Of a stretch of DNA of 64,000 bases, positions 43,800 through 59,200 are shown piece after piece (position 1 is the first letter of the stretch; each line of letters opens with the position of its first letter). Both the position numbers and the translations under genes were made by a program. The notes below the pieces were generated by a model. It was given only the letters and a program-made list of their open reading frames with translations. It had not been told where the DNA came from and did no database searches. The DNA is from Ophiosphaerella korrae (taxonomy: Eukaryota > Ascomycota > Dothideomycetes > Pleosporales > Phaeosphaeriaceae), in contig JALNQF010000136.1 in assembly GCA_028456385.1 (NCBI GenBank), positions 56,801 to 120,800 of the forward strand. The letters run 5' to 3'.

Positions 43800-46700
43800 C
43801 TATTCTTCTCTCTAGATAGGTTTTTGTTTCTCTATCCTAGGCCTAAGGTTATTAGTCTAGTTTCTTTATTTATTTTTAATTCTTTATTATTCTCTATATC
43901 TTTACGTTCTAATTATAATAAACTTCTTCTTATTACTTACGTTACTCGTAATAGGGTTAAGATATTTCCTTATACTTATTATACTTAATTAAAGCTTACT
44001 TATCTTATATCTTTAAAAGATAGTAAATACTATAGTAAGTAAATTATAGCTAATATTTAATATAAGTATATACTATCTAGTATATCTCTTATAGAGTATA
44101 AGTATTTAATTTCTATATAGTCTCTTCTTACTAAGTTATATAAGGTAAGCTATTAACTAGGCTTAAAAGATACTATTATTATAGCTTATAGAGGCTAAGG
44201 CTAAGTATAAGCTAACTCTTTATAAGCTAGTAGATCTTTATTTTTATATTAAGCGTCTTTATAAGATAAAGGCTTATAATAACGCTAAATTATCTAAATA
44301 GTCTTATACCTTAGAAGCTAAGATAAACCTTAAAGATATAGTTTAGGCTACTCTAGCTCTTAATATATTAGACGTTCCTAACGCCTCTTTATTTAGCGCT
44401 AGTAGTACTAATTTTCTTAGTTTACTATAAAGCGCTCTAAAGAGTTTTAACTTTAGAACTCTTTTAGTTTCTTAAAGTAATTAAGATTATCTTCTAGCTC
44501 CTATATTTTCTCCTATAGTTATTCTTTTTTATTAGTACCTATCTATTCTACTAAGTAGTAGTTTCTTTTATTATAGAATTAATATTATAAGATTTTTTTA
44601 ACTTCTTATTCTTTTTATTCTCTATACGTATCTACTTTATATACTAGTAGTTTTACTTCTTATAGTACTTGTTCTAGTAGAGCTATATAGAATATTAGGT
44701 ATATTTTTATTTTATTTAGTAGCTTTAGTTTAAATATAACTAGTATAATTTCTTCTTTAATTTTATATAGTCTTATCTTAACGTAGTCTAATTTTAAACT
44801 TAGTTATTTATACTTAATATTTTTCTATAGTAACTATACTTTTTCTCTCTTTCTAAATTAAAGTCTCTCCTTATACTTTTTATTATAGTACTTAGCTATA
44901 TAATTATATAAGAATTCTATATCCTATCTTAATTAATTATATATATCTTTAAGTCTATTAGTAAAGTTTTCTCTTCTTAAGAACTAAGATATCTAATTTC
45001 TTAGTATCTAGTATATATTAGGTTTAAATCTATAGTTTATAAAAAAAGGTAATACTCTTATTACTATATTCTTTATACTATTATATATTAACTATACTAT
45101 AGGTAATAGCTATACCTAGTTATTCTAGTTATAATTAAGGTAGTATCTTAAGTATTACTCTACTATCTAATTTATTTATTCTAACTATCTATCTATTTAT
45201 AGATAATATATAGTAGATATTATATATTATATTCCTAATTACGCTATTATTATTTCCTATAATTTTAATATAAATTATATATCTCTATCTATAATAATCT
45301 TATCTAGTAGACTATATTAGCTTATTATAGTTCCTAGAACCTAGTATATAGTAACCTCTATCCTACTTTTCTCTTTATATAGTCTAAAATATAAATACTT
45401 TATAAGTTTATTTACTATTATTAAGATTCTATTATATTTAACTCCTAATATTAAGTCTTTAGACTTAAGTAGCTTTGTAATAAAGTCTATTATAATAGTT
45501 CTCTATAGTTATTCTAGTATTTCTACTAGTTATAATATCTTATATAGTATATATCTACTATATTTATTCTTTTAATATTCTATATAGTTATATAGTACTT
45601 CTATTACTAATTATCTTACTTTTAGAATATAATAGTCTTGTAGTAGTCTATCTAATTTTTTTTAATACCTTAGTAACTATATACTAGTAATTTATAGAAT
45701 TATTGTATAAATTCTCTTTAGATTTTCTTAGAAATATATATTCTTCTATAGGCTTATATAAATCCTTTTTAGATTTCTAGCTTCTATATTTCTTTAGGTA
45801 CTTCTTATATTATTTTCTAAATCTATTTATCTAGTTTACTACTTATTCTTTTAAGAGTTATAGCTATTTTAGGTATATTTAAGACTAAATATCCTTCTTT
45901 ATTCTTAACTAGAACTATACTAGTAGCGCTTACTTCTTCTTATAAGTCTAGTCTTCTACTAAAAGTATTTACTAACTAATTATCTTTTCTTTTTGTATAT
46001 ATAATTTCTATATTAAATATTAATAAGAATTCCTACTATCTTATATAGTATTATAATAACTCTTTATTTATTATAAATCTTATAAGATTCTTATAATCTA
46101 TCTAGACTTTTATCTAGTATTTTACTCTTTATAAGTATACTCTCTATTACTTAAATACTTTATAGATTACTAGTATCTCTTTATTATAGATTAAGTAGTT
46201 AAGTTCTACTATTTTTATTTTCTTAGAGAAGTATTTAACTAGATATTCTTTCTTAGTTTCTAGGTCTTCTTATATTAGTGCTATTTTGTAGACTAAATTA
46301 GATGCGTCTATTTTTACTATTACTAGTAAGTCTAGGTTATATATTCTAATAACTAGATTTTCTATAAACTTTCTTTTAATCTTTTTAAATACTTCCTTGT
46401 ATTCTTTTATCTATTTAAATAGTGTATCCTTTTTTATAAGTTTAGTTATTAGTTCTATATCTTTAGACTATCTTACTATTAACTTTCTATAGAAGTTAGC
46501 TAGCCTATAAAATTATTATACTTCTTTTAGGTTTCTTAGTATTAGCTATCTATTAATTAATCTAATCTTTTCTAAGTTAATCCTAATTTTTCCTAGTTTA
46601 ATAATAAATCTAAGGAAATCTATTTCTTTTATATAAAATTCGTATTTTCTTATTTTAAGAAATAGTTTATTTTTTACTAGTTTCTCTAGTACTTTATATA

Positions 46701-49700
46701 TATATTATACGTATTCTTCCTTTATCTCTAAGAATATAAGAATATTATCTAAGTATATAAATATAAATTTATTTAAGTACTCTCTTAGTACTATATTAAT
46801 TCTTTCTTAGAATACTACTAGTACGTTTATTAAGCTAAATAGTATAACTAAGTACTTATATAGTCTATACTATATTCTAAATACTATTTTCTACTTATTA
46901 CCTTTCTTAATTCTAATCTAGTAGTAGGTATTCTAAATATCTAGTTTTATAAAGATTTTTACTCTTTATAGTTTATCTTATATTCTATCTATTTATAGTA
47001 ATAGGTATTAGTTCTTGTTTATAATTATATTAGTTTTCCTAAAATCTATATAGAGTCTTTTATTACTTATTCTTTTTTTATCTATAAATACAAGTCTATA
47101 TACTACTAAGGATTTAGATTCTTTTATCTATCCTTTTTTTATTATATTCTAAATAAATATTTATTTAATTTTAGATTCTTCTTCTATTTTTCTATAGACT
47201 AGGCTCTATCTTATATCTTTATCTTCTTTTAGTTCTATTACTAAGTCCTATAGTTAATATTCTAGAAGGTAATCCTCTAGTTCTATAAGCTATTCTTCCT
47301 ATTTCTTATATTCTTTAGGGAATTCTCCTTTATAAGTACTTATATTAGCTTTTAATATATCTATTCTACTATAGCTAATCTTTCTTATTCTCTAATTAAT
47401 ATATAAGTTAGTTATCTATAACTATAGTATACCTAATATAATATCTTATTTGTTATTAATTATTATTATATCTATAACTATATTCTTAATTATTATTCTT
47501 TCTAGCTCTAATATAGAAAGAACTATTTTAAACCTAATTAGTTCTTAGAATAGTTTTCTTTTAATTATACTTAGTTATTAAAGGTATTTCTTTATTATAT
47601 ACTTTATTCCTTATATTTCTATAAACTTCTTTAATATAAAGTTTCTTATAGCTCTACTATTAATTATTAATTATACTTTCTTTCTTTAGTATATACTTAT
47701 TTTTATAATATATAAGCCTCTTATACTTTCTAGTCTTTTTTACTTTAGTAACTTTATAAATTATCTATCTTTCTAAGACTATAACTCTACTTTAAGTTTA
47801 TATTCTTTATATTTTAGATATTTATTATTTATATATTTATACTATAATCCTCTATAGATATATTTCTTTAATAGTTTTAGTCTAGGCCTTATAGCTACGT
47901 ATCTATCTTCTAAGATTATTTCTTATCTTTAGATATCTTTTACTAGAATTACTTTTATATAGTTATAGCTTCTTCTTCTTATAAGCTATATATTATTATT
48001 TACTTTAGGATTTCTATATATAACGTAATTCTTATCTCGGTATAATATCTATAATACTTTAAAATATACTAGATATTTTAGATCTATTATTTTATTATCT
48101 CCTTCCTAGTACTTATCTTTACTAAGTATATTTATTATTAAGATATAGTATACTACTAGTATTCTTAGTATATAAGCTTTATTAATCTATTACGTTTTTC
48201 TTATAAGATATTACTATACTCTTTATATAAGTATTCTTCTTACTATAACTATATATTACTTTATCTATTTTTAAAATAGTATAAACTTTATTTTTTTAAA
48301 ATTATATTCTTTCTAGTCTTTATACGCTTTCTTTATACTTATAACTATTAAGTATATTTAAATAAACTTCTATTCTTTATTTTATTCTTTTATATCTATT
48401 ATTATATAGCTATTATAGCTATATATTATTAGCTAGGTATACTCTATACTTTTTATACTAATCTATCTCTTACTTCTTTATAGTATTTTAGAGGTAGCTA
48501 TAGTAGTCTCTTTATCTAGTACTAGTTCTTTAGCCTAAATTAATAGTACTAGAGGCTTTTCCCCTTCTAAGTCTTCTATTAGTAAGTCTATTACTTAAGC
48601 TATTTCTTCTAGCTAAGCTTTTATTCTCTCCTTTATTATAGCTACTCTATATCTCTATCTTTATAAAGTCTATACTACTCTCTATTTACTAAAAAGATAT
48701 ATATAGTAGTTATTATTATAATAAAAGGTCTAATAGAGTATTACGTATTATACTTCTTTACTCCTAGCTACTTTTTCTTAAGGTTTAGCTTATACTTGTA
48801 GTACTTCCTTCTTTTTCTTAGTTATCTTTAACTAGTTTTCTTTCTTTAGGTCTTTACTCTTATAGTCTTTTATAAAGTGTCCTAGTTTCCTATATTTATA
48901 GTATACTATATCCTTTTTCTTTTTTAATTAGTAGTCTCTTATATAGTAGCCTAGCTTACTATAGTTAAAGTATGTAAAGTTTTTATTCTTTCTTTTCTTT
49001 TTATTCTTATTAGTATTAAAGACTATAAGGTCTCCCTTATTATAGTTCTAGGTATAACTTCTATACTTATTCTTCTTCTATTCCTAAAGATTATTATTAA
49101 TTTAGATTACCTACTATTTTAGAGCTTTTAGCGTTTATAGTTTTTCTATATATATTATCTTATATTAGATCTTAGAATTTAGTCCTTGTTTAAATTGTAA
49201 TATTAATACTAACTTATTCTATTCTATATTTCGTAATAGTTATTTAAAGTATAATACGTACTCTAAAATACTCTTACTTTATATAAGTGTTTTAAGTCTC
49301 TTTTTAGCTTATTAGGTAATATCTATATCTCTAAATACTACTCTTATTCGTTTAGTAAAGTACTTATAACTTCTAAAAATAGCTTTAGTTTTATCTTTCT
49401 AGGTTATTAGAGAGTATATCGTGTAATCTATCTAGTAAGGTTTATACTATCTTATCGCATCTTCTTCGAGATATAATTTAATATATATTACTTTCTTTTC
49501 TTCTATATTAAAGTATAAAGCTTATATATCTATTTAAAGTTATACTAAAGCTATAAAAGGTTTTAGTTTTTCTCTTATTCTATTAAACTTTTTAAGTATA
49601 GGTATTTTTAGTAGTTTCTTCGTTATACTTATCTCTAGGTATTATATAATTAGCTTTATTTAGTTTTATTCTTTAATAATAGCTTTAATTTATACTTTAT

Positions 49701-49945
49701 TTTATTTTATATATTCCTAGAATTCCTTATTCTAGGTTTCTAGCGCGTTAATTACTATTTTTATATCTTCTTTTTTAGAGATTAAGTTATTTATATATTC
49801 TCTAACTACTTTCTATATAGTATTGTCTAACTTATAACTACTTATAGGTACTTTTACTACTTATTTAGTTAAACTTTCTACTATTATATTAGCTAGACTA
49901 CGCGCTACTTACGCTTTACTTCTTATAATAACTAAATTAGTAAAG

Positions 49946-50386
49946 TATAATAGGCTACCTATTATTAACTATAGGTACTTATATTAAAAAGTTAGTAGAT
50001 TAAGAGTTAATAGTAAAAGCTTATATAGTAATCTTTAATAACTATAAATAATAGAGGATATTTTATAACTATTTTATATTAGCGTTCTATAGTTAAAGGA
50101 TTAAATTACTAATACTATTCTAATAATATATATTCTACTAACTATATACCTAGGCTTCTTAGCTAGCTTTATACTTTATATTTACTAAGATTGTAAATTA
50201 CGAATTTATTACGTACTTAGCTTTATACTTTATATTTACTAATATTATAAATTGCGAATTTATTACATATCCCTATTATAGTTAGTCTCTTAGTCTAGTT
50301 TATTTTCCTATAAGTTATATATATTATTATTGTCTATAGTAGAGCTAATTAGTTTAAATTAGCTTTCTCTTATTATAACTATAATA
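49946..50386 (-). repeat. LTR (genomic right) of Gypsy copy 3
   Basis: 441 bp, same termini as the left LTR, followed directly by AGAAG. Confidence 0.9.
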
Positions 50387-50391
50387 AGAAG

Positions 50392-53300
50392 GTAAAAGAT
50401 AAGTTTATATAAGAGATATAAAGTATACTTTATTAAATATATATAGTTATAATAGCTATATAATATTAGATAGAGTAAGATAAAATAAAGATTAGAAATT
50501 TATTTAGAAATACTTACTAGTTATAAGTATAGAAGAAGCGTATAAAAACTAAAAAGAATATAATCTTAAAGAGAAGAAATTTATAATATTCTAATAGTAA
50601 ATAGAATAATATATAGTTATAGTAAGAAGAATACTTATATAAAGAAAATAGTAGTACTTTATAAAAAAATATAATAGATTAATAAAACCTATATACTAAG
50701 AGTACTAATAATATACTATATCTTAATAATAGTAAGACCTAGTATAGATAAGTACTAAGTAGAGGATAATAAAAGAATAGATCTAAAATATCTAGTATAT
50801 CTAGAAATAGTATAAGTATTATATTTAAATATATACTACTACTTATATAGAGAAGAAAAAGTATAAAACTATATATAGCTAAAGTAAAGAAATAACTATA
50901 TAAAAGTAATTCTAAAAAAAGAAATTAAGAGTTAAAAAATAATTAAAATACCTAATAAAGAATATATATTAATTAGACTAGGACCTAAACTATTAAAAGA
51001 ATATATTAAAGAAAGGCTAAAGTATAAGTATATATATAATAAATATCTAAAATACAAGAACTATAAACGTAAGATAGAGTAATAGCTCTAAAAGAATAAA
51101 TAATTTAGAGAAAAACCTAAGTAAAAAAAGCTAGAAAGTATTATAGACCTATAAATTATAATAAATAGTAGAGCTATAAGAAATATTATATTAAAGAAGT
51201 TTATAGAAAACTAAAGAATAAGATATATAATAAAGAGATACCTTTAATAGCTATATATAATTAAAAGAAAACTATTCTAAGAACTTATTAAGTTAAAAAT
51301 AGTACCTTTAATATTAAAGTTAGAAAGATTAGAAATTAAGAATATAGTTATAGATATAACAACAATTAATAATAAATAAGATATAATATAAAGTATACTA
51401 TAGTTATAAATAACTAACCTAAAGATTAATTAGAAAATATAGAAAATTAGCTACTCTAAAAAAGATATATTAAAAGCTAATATAATAACGTATAAAGAAG
51501 AAATCCTAGAAGAATATAAGAAGTAAGAAAAGTAACTTACTAAACCTAATAACTATCTTCTAAACTACTAATTATAGGACCTAGTAATAGAACTAGAAAA
51601 AGAAAAAGACGTAGGATAGAGTCTAGTTTATAGAAAAATAGAAGAAAAATCTAAGATTAAATAAGTATTTATATAAAACGCCTTTAAAAAAAGATAGATA
51701 TAAAAATCTAGATTCTTAGTAGTATATAGACTTATATTTATAGATAAAAAAAAGATAAATAATAAATAATATTACGTAGATCTTAGAAAAATAAATATAA
51801 TTATAAATAAAAACTAATACTCTTTACTACGTATTAATAAAATATAAAATAGGTTATAGAAGGCTTAAATCTTTATAAAACTAGATATCTAAAACGCCTA
51901 CTACTAGATTAGAATTAAAGAAAGAGATATATAAAAAACTATATTTAGAATATAGTATAAACTATTTAAATACCTAGTTATACTATTTAAACTAATAAAC
52001 GCACTAGTAGTATTCTAAGAAAGAATTAATATAGTCTTAAGAAAATACTTAGATATATTTATATTTATATACTTAGATAATATTCTTATATTCTTAGAAA
52101 TAGAAAAAGAATATATATAATATATATATAAGGTGCTAGAAAAGCTAGTAAAAAATAAACTATTTCTTAAAATAAGAAAATATAAATTTTATATAAAAGA
52201 AATAGACTTTCTAAAATTTATTATAAAACTAGAAAAAATTAAAATTAACTTAAATAAGATTAAAGTAATCTAAGAATAGCTAATACTAAAGAACTAAAAA
52301 GAAGTAAAATAATTTTATAGACTAGTAAACTTCTATAAAAAGCTAATAGTTAACTAGTTAGAGTTAATAGAACTACTAATAAACTTTATAAAGAAAGATA
52401 CGCTATTTAAATAGACTAAAGAATAAAATAAAGTATTTAACTAAATTAAATAAAGATTTATAGAAAACCTAGTTATTAGAATATATAACCTAGAACTACT
52501 AGTAATAGTAAAAATAGAAGTATCTAATTTAGTCTATAAGATAGTACTAATATAAAAAGACCTAGTTATAAAACAAGAATACTTAGTTAAATACTTTTCT
52601 AAGAAAATAAAACTAGTAGAACTTAACTACTTAATATATAATAAAGAAATATTAGAAATTTATAAAGTATTTAAGTAATAGAGAGTATATTTATAAAAAG
52701 TAAAATACTAAATAAAGGTCTATATAGACTATAAGAATCTTATAAGATTTATAATAAATAAAGACTTATTATAATACTATATAAGATAGTAGAAGTTCTT
52801 ATTAATATTTAATATAGAAATAATATATACTAAGAGTAAAGAAAACAAATTTATAGATACTCTAAGTAGAAGACTAGACTTATAAGAAGAAATAAACGCT
52901 ACTAGTATAGTTCTAGTTAAGAATAATAAAGGATACTTAGTCCTAAATATACTAAAGATAGCTATAATACTTAAAAGAAAGAGTAATAAGCTAGATAAAT
53001 AAATTTGGAAAGAAATAGAAAAAGCTTCTAAAGAAATAAAAAAACTTAAAATTAAAGAAAGTATTATAATAGCCTATAAAAGAATATATATTCTAAGAAA
53101 GATATAAAGAGAGTTTATATAATAGTTCTATAAACTACTAGTATATAGATACTAAAGTATTAATAAAATACTAGATAGACTACTATAAGACTATTATATC
53201 CTAAAAGTAAAATAACTAGTAATAGAAGTACTATAAGACTATATAGAATACTATAAAAATAAGTATAATAAATATATACTATATAGAATACTATAACTAG

Positions 53301-54430
53301 TTAAGATACTAAAATAACTATAAAGAGTTATTATAATAGACTTTATTATAAAGCTACCTAAGTCTAAAGACTTAATATTAGGAGTTAAATATAATAGAAT
53401 CCTAATAATAGTAAATAAACTTATAAAGTACTTAAACTTTAGACTATATAAAGAAAAAAGTAAGATAGAAGTTACTATATACTAGGTTCTAAAAACTATA
53501 ATTAGCTAATATAGTCTTCTAGATAAGATTATTATAGATAAAGATATAAGATTTATATTAAAACTATAAAGAATAATAATAGTATAAATAGGAATATAGT
53601 ATTAGATATTAATAGTATACTACTTATAGATAGATTAATAATTAGAATAAATAAATTAGATAGTAGAATAGTACCTAAGATACTACCTTAACTATAACTA
53701 GAACAATTAGGTATAACTATTACTTATAATATAGTTAGTATATAATAGTATAAAGAATATAGGAATAAAAGTATTACTTTTTTTTATAAACTATAGATTT
53801 AACCCTAATATATACTAAATACTAAGATTTAAAGTATTTTAGTTTTTAAGAAGAGAAAACTTTATAAATAGACTTAGAGATATATATAATTAACTAAAAT
53901 AAGATATAGAATTTCTATAAAATTATATAGTAAAGTAATATAATATAAAATACTAGAAAGAATCTTAATTTAAATAAGAAAAAAAAGTATAGTTAGTATA
54001 AAAGAATATTAAAAGTAAATAATTAAGTTTTAAATAAGATTACGTTATAATAAGACTATATAAAGTTAAAAAGAAAGTTATACTAGTTATATTTAAACTA
54101 AGGCTACTAGATAAAATAAAGATATACTTAATATTCTACGTAGTACTACTAGAAAGAGTACTATAAGAAGTAGAACTACTAGTATATAAAGTAGATACGT
54201 ATAGAGAATAATAGAAAAAAAAGTTAAAAAAATCTTATAATACTAGATTTATAATAGAAGAAACTACTACTTAGTAAAATAGATAGGTATAGATAGAAAA
54301 AGAAAACTATTAGAAAAAATATAGAAACTAAAAGATAATCTTAATTACTTTATAAAATTAAAAGAGTTCTAAAATTAAAATCTTCTAGAACGCCTTATAA
54401 TAAACTAAGAAAATTAATACTATTACTACT
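50392..54430 (+). pseudogene. Pol relic of the older + strand Gypsy element (protease, RT, RNase H, integrase, chromodomain)
   Basis: The domain order is readable through stops. Protease-like segment near 51150-51400; RT with the catalytic box YLDN at 52070-52081 (second Asp now Asn); RNase H region about 52450-52900; integrase about 53080-53800 with the acidic positions still recognisable near 53340 and 53535; basic tail; chromodomain relic at about 54205-54390 (LVK-x-IGI core). The chromodomain after the integrase assigns the family to chromoviruses of the Ty3/Gypsy group. Confidence 0.8.
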
Positions 54431-55028
54431 AGTTAGAGAAGTAATAAAAACATTTAATATAGTAAGAGTAAGAGTAGCTTCTATAGTAGCTTTAAAATTA
54501 AGCTTAAACTCTATAAAGATAGCTTATATAATAGACTTCTTATTATTTAAAGTCTTTATCTTATAAAGATAAATTAAGTAGATATAATTTTCTACTTATA
54601 TACTTAGAATCTAATTATATTCCTTTTTAGCTTCTATAATTTATTTAGATAGTTTATCTTAAGTATAGTTAATAGCTCTCTCTATTATAAATAAGTATAG
54701 ACGTATAAATAAGTATTATTAACTTATACTCTACTAGAGATACGCTAAAAAGATTATAAAATAAATAAGTATTAGTATAAATATATACCTTATAAGCTTT
54801 AGTATATATTAAAGAAATATAATCTATAAAAAGATTTAAAGACTTATAATAAGAGTAAAAAAATATTATAATAGTATAGCGTAATATATAATCTACTAAT
54901 TAAAGATAGTAAAGAGTAGACTTAGTAAGTATAAGAGAAGATAAAGAACGTAATATTAATAAAGAAACTAGATTAATAACTATAGCTCTAGAGTAAATAA
55001 ACTAAGATCTACTTAGAAAAGGAAATAG

Positions 55029-55429
55029 TATTATAAACATAATAAGAGAAATTAAGATAGAATTAATTAGTTTCTACTTAGAAGCTAATAAAGTATAAGA
55101 TAAGTAAAGTAATAACCTAGATTAAAAAGTATACTATAATTTAGAGACGTAAAATATAAAGTAATCTATAAATATATATAATAGATTAAAGTAATCTATA
55201 AGGTTATATAAATAGATTAATAAAAGTATATAGTTAATATAACTATATATTATTAAGATAGTATTAGTAATTTAATCCTTTAACTATAGAATACTAATAT
55301 AAAATAATAACAAGATATCTTCTATTATTTTTAGTTATTATAGATTACTATATAAGCTTTTATTATTAACTCTTAATCTACTAATACTTTAGTAGTTACT
55401 TGTAGTTAATAATAAGTAGCTCTATTATA
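55029..55429 (+). repeat. 3' LTR of the older + strand Gypsy element
   Basis: 401 bp, starts TATTATAAACATAATAAGAG and ends CTCTATTATA. Related to the 5' LTR at 41013 but clearly diverged. Confidence 0.72.
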
Positions 55430-55784
55430 CTAAGTAAGAGATAATAAAAAAATAGATTTATAGTATCTAGTATACTTTAAAATATTTTAGGTATTATACT
55501 AAAATATAAATAACTATATATATAAAGAATTAAAGATATAAAACTATAGATAGCTAGTATAAAGAAAAAGATATAATTATAAAAAAGTAATTTTAAAAAA
55601 AAAGATCTAATATTAAGAAATAATTAAAATACTTAATAAGGAGTATATATTAATTAGACTAGGACCTAAGCTCTCTAAAGAATATATCTAAAGAAGACTA
55701 TAGTATAAATATAGATATAATAAATATTCTAAATATAAAAACTATAAATAGAAAATAGAGAAATAGATTTAAAAATAGAGATAA
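55430..55784 (+). mobile_element. Pol fragment of another + strand Gypsy copy, left part
   Basis: It matches the region upstream of the protease in the + strand element (compare about 50755-51110). It is cut on the right by Gypsy copy 4 and resumes at 62825. Confidence 0.65.
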
Positions 55785-56216
55785 TATAATAGGCCTCCTA
55801 TTATTAACTATAGGAGCCTATCTTAGAGAAAGTTAGTAGATTACAAGGTAATAACAAAAGCTTGTAGGAGAGATCTATAATAACTAAAAATAATAGAAGA
55901 TATTTTATAACTATCTTGTATTAGCGTTCTATAGTTAAAAGATTAAATTACTAATACTATCTTAATAATACGTATTACTACTAACTATATACTTAATATA
56001 ATCTATAATTTATAGTTACTAAGACTAGTAGATTATAGATTATACTAATTTATAATCTATTAATACTAAAAGTCTATAGATTATAGATTACTCTAGGTAT
56101 CCTAATTATATATAGTCTCCTAATTAAAATTATTACTTTACTTGTCTTATACTTTATTAGTACCTAAGTTAAGACTAATTAGTTCTATCTTAATTTTTTC
56201 TATTACACTTATAACA
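55785..56216 (-). repeat. LTR (genomic left) of Gypsy copy 4
   Basis: 432 bp, starts TATAATAGGCCTCC, ends ACTTATAACA. Confidence 0.9.
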
Positions 56217-59200
56217 CTATCTCTCTTTCTAGGTAAGTCTTTATTTATCTATCTTAGAGCTAAAGTTATTAGTCTAGTTTCTTTATTAATATAAAGTTCT
56301 TTATCTTCTTTTATACTTATTTTATCTATACGTTATTACTATCTTCTTACTAATTACGTATTACGTAATAGTATTAAAATATTTCTTTATTCTTGTTATA
56401 TTTCTCTTAAATTAAACTCTAAGTCTTTTCTTTATATTATTTCTATAAATAATAGTAGGGCTTATAAAGTATATATTTATATAAATATACGTAGTTCTTA
56501 TAATATATTTAGTATTTCTCTTTCTAAGTATACGTTTATTATACTTATTTTTATATCTAAGCTTAATAATAATAGAGAAAGCTATTAACTAAACTTAAAA
56601 GAAATTACTATCTTAAATTATAGAAGCTAAAGCTAAGTATAAGTATATCTAAGAGCTTACGTAGAGTAAGCTAGTAGAAAATTAAACTTATCTCTCTTAT
56701 TTTTATAAGATAAAGGCTTTAAATAATAAGAAATTAGCTAAATAGTTAGTAGCTCTAGAAGCTAAGCTAGACTTAGATAAAGTATTTATTATAGTAGATC
56801 TTATATTAGATATTCTTATTATCTCTCTATCTATTATTAGTAATATTAGTTCTCTTAGTTTACTACTAGGCGTTCTAGAGAGTTTTAACTTTAGAACTCT
56901 TCTAGTTTCTTAGAGTAATTAAGATTGTCTTCTAGTTCCTATATCTTCTCTTATAGTTATCCTTTTTTATCTATACCTATCTATTCTACTAAGTAGTAGT
57001 TTCTTCTATTATAGAACTAGTACTATAGGATTTCTTTAACTTCTTATTCTTTTTATTTTCTATACGTATCTACTTTATATACTAGTAGTTCTATATCTTA
57101 TAGTACTTGTTCTAGTAGAGCTATATAGAATATTAGGTATATCTTTATCTTATTTAGTAGCTTTAGCTTAAATATAACTAGTATAACTTCTTTCTTAACT
57201 TTATATAGTTTTATCCTAATATAGTCTAATTTTAAACTTAGTTGTTTACTTTTAATATTCTTTTATACTAGCTATACTTTTTCTCTCTTTTTAAATTAAG
57301 GTCTCTTTTTATACTTTTTATTATAGTACCTAGCTATATAATTATATAAGAATTCTATATCTTATCTTAATTAATTATATATATCTTTAAGTCTATTAGT
57401 AAAGTTTTTTTCTTTTAAAGACTAAGATATCTAGTTTCTTAGTATCTAGTATATATTAGGTTTAAATCTATAGTTTATAAAGAAGAGTAATACTTCTATT
57501 ACTATATTCTTTATGCTATTATATACTAACTATACTATAGGTAGTAGTTATACCTAGTTATTCTAGTTATAGTTAAGGTAGTATTTTAAGTACTATTCTA
57601 CTATCTAATTTATTTATTCTAACTATCTATCTATCTATAAGTAGTATACTATAGACATTATATATTTAATTCCTAATTACGCTATTATTATTTCTTATAG
57701 TTTTAATATAAATTATATATCTCTATCTATAATAATTTTATTTAGTAGTCTATATTAACTAATTATAGTTCCTAAGACTTAGTATATAGTAACCTCTATT
57801 TTACTTTTTTCTTTATATAGTTAGAAGTATATATACTTTATAAGTTTGTCTACTATTATTAGGATTCTATTGTACTTAATTCCTAATATTAGATCTTTTA
57901 ACTTAAGTAGCTTTATAATAAAGTCTATTATAATAACTCTTTATAGTTATTCTAGTCTTTTTACTAGTTATAGTATTTTATATAGTATATATCTACTATA
58001 CTTATTTCTTTAGTATTTTATATAATCTTTTAGTACTTCTATTACTAGCTACTTTACTTTTAAGATATAATAGTCTTATAGTAACCTATTAAGAGTTTTA
58101 TTAATCCCTTAGTATCTATATACTAGTAGTTTGTAAAAGTACTATATAAATTCTCTTTAGATTTTTCCTAGAATATACGTTTATCTATAAGCTTATATAA
58201 ATCCTTTTTAAATTTCTAGTTTCTTTATTTCTTTAGATACTTCTTTTATTACTTTCTAAATCTATTTATCTAGCTTACTACTTATTCTTTTAAGTATTAT
58301 AGCTATCTTAAGTATATTTAGGACTAGGTATCCTTCTTTATTTTTAACTAAAACTATACTAGTAGCGTTTACTTTTTCTTATAAGTCTAGTCTTCTACTA
58401 AAAGTATCTATAAATTAGTTATTTTTTTCTTTTATATATATAATTTCTATATTAAATATTAATTGGAATTCTTACTATCTTGTATATTACAATAATAGTT
58501 CTTTATTTGTTATAAATCTTATAAGATTCTTATAGTCTATATAAACTTTTATCTAATATTTTACTCTTTATAAGTATACTCTCTATTATTTAAATACTTT
58601 ATAGATTACTAGTATTTCTTTATTATAGATTAGATAGTAAAGTTCTATTATTTTTATTTTTTTAGAGAAGTATTTAACTAAGTATTCTTTTTTAGTCTTT
58701 AGGTCTTCTTGTATTAGTACTATTCTATAGACTAAGTTAGATACATCTATTTTTACTATTACTAGTAGGTCTAGGTTATATATTCTAATAACTAGGTTTT
58801 CTATAAACTTTTTCTTAATTTTTCTAAATACTTTATTATATTCCTTAGTCTATTTAAATAGTATATCTTTCTTTATAAGTCTTGTTATTAGTTTTATATC
58901 TTTAGACTATCTTATTATTAATTTTCTATAAAAGTTTACTAGTCTATAAAACTATTATACCTCTTTTAGGTTCTTTAGTATTAGCTATTTATTTATTAAT
59001 CTAATCTTTTCTAAGTTAATATTAATTTTTCTTAGTTTAATAATAAATCTAAGGAAATCTATTTCTTTTATATAGAATTTATATTTTCTTATATTAAGGA
59101 ATAGTTTATTTTTTACTAGTTTTTCTAGTACTTTATATATATATTATACGTGTTCTTCTTCTATTTCTAAGAATATAAAGATATTATCTAAGTATATAAA

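Larger units (their letters stand above)
43358..50386 (-). mobile_element. Full-length RIP-mutated chromodomain Gypsy retrotransposon, copy 3
   Basis: 7,029 bp, LTRs 43358-43799 (442 bp) and 49946-50386 (441 bp), exact target duplication AGAAG (43353-43357 and 50387-50391). It is inserted in the Gag/Pol junction of the + strand element. The minus-strand relics are: Gag knuckle about 48940-48990, RT box about 46745-46757, chromodomain about 44490-44640. Its LTRs differ from those of copies 1, 2 and 4 in the middle part (a block with GTAAATTAYGAATTTATTA), so it is another subfamily. Confidence 0.92.
41013..55429 (+). mobile_element. Older + strand chromodomain Gypsy element, host of two insertions
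   Basis: 5' LTR 41013-41419, leader 41420-41493 (mirror of the leader beside the right LTRs of copies 1-4), Gag 41957-43352, Pol 50392 to about 54430, 3' LTR 55029-55429. Without the solo LTR at 41499 and Gypsy copy 3 it is about 6.9 kb, close to the 7.0 kb of the family. The five bases outside the LTRs (GTACT left, CTAAG right) do not match, so this may be a recombinant of two insertions or the duplication has decayed. Confidence 0.78.
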
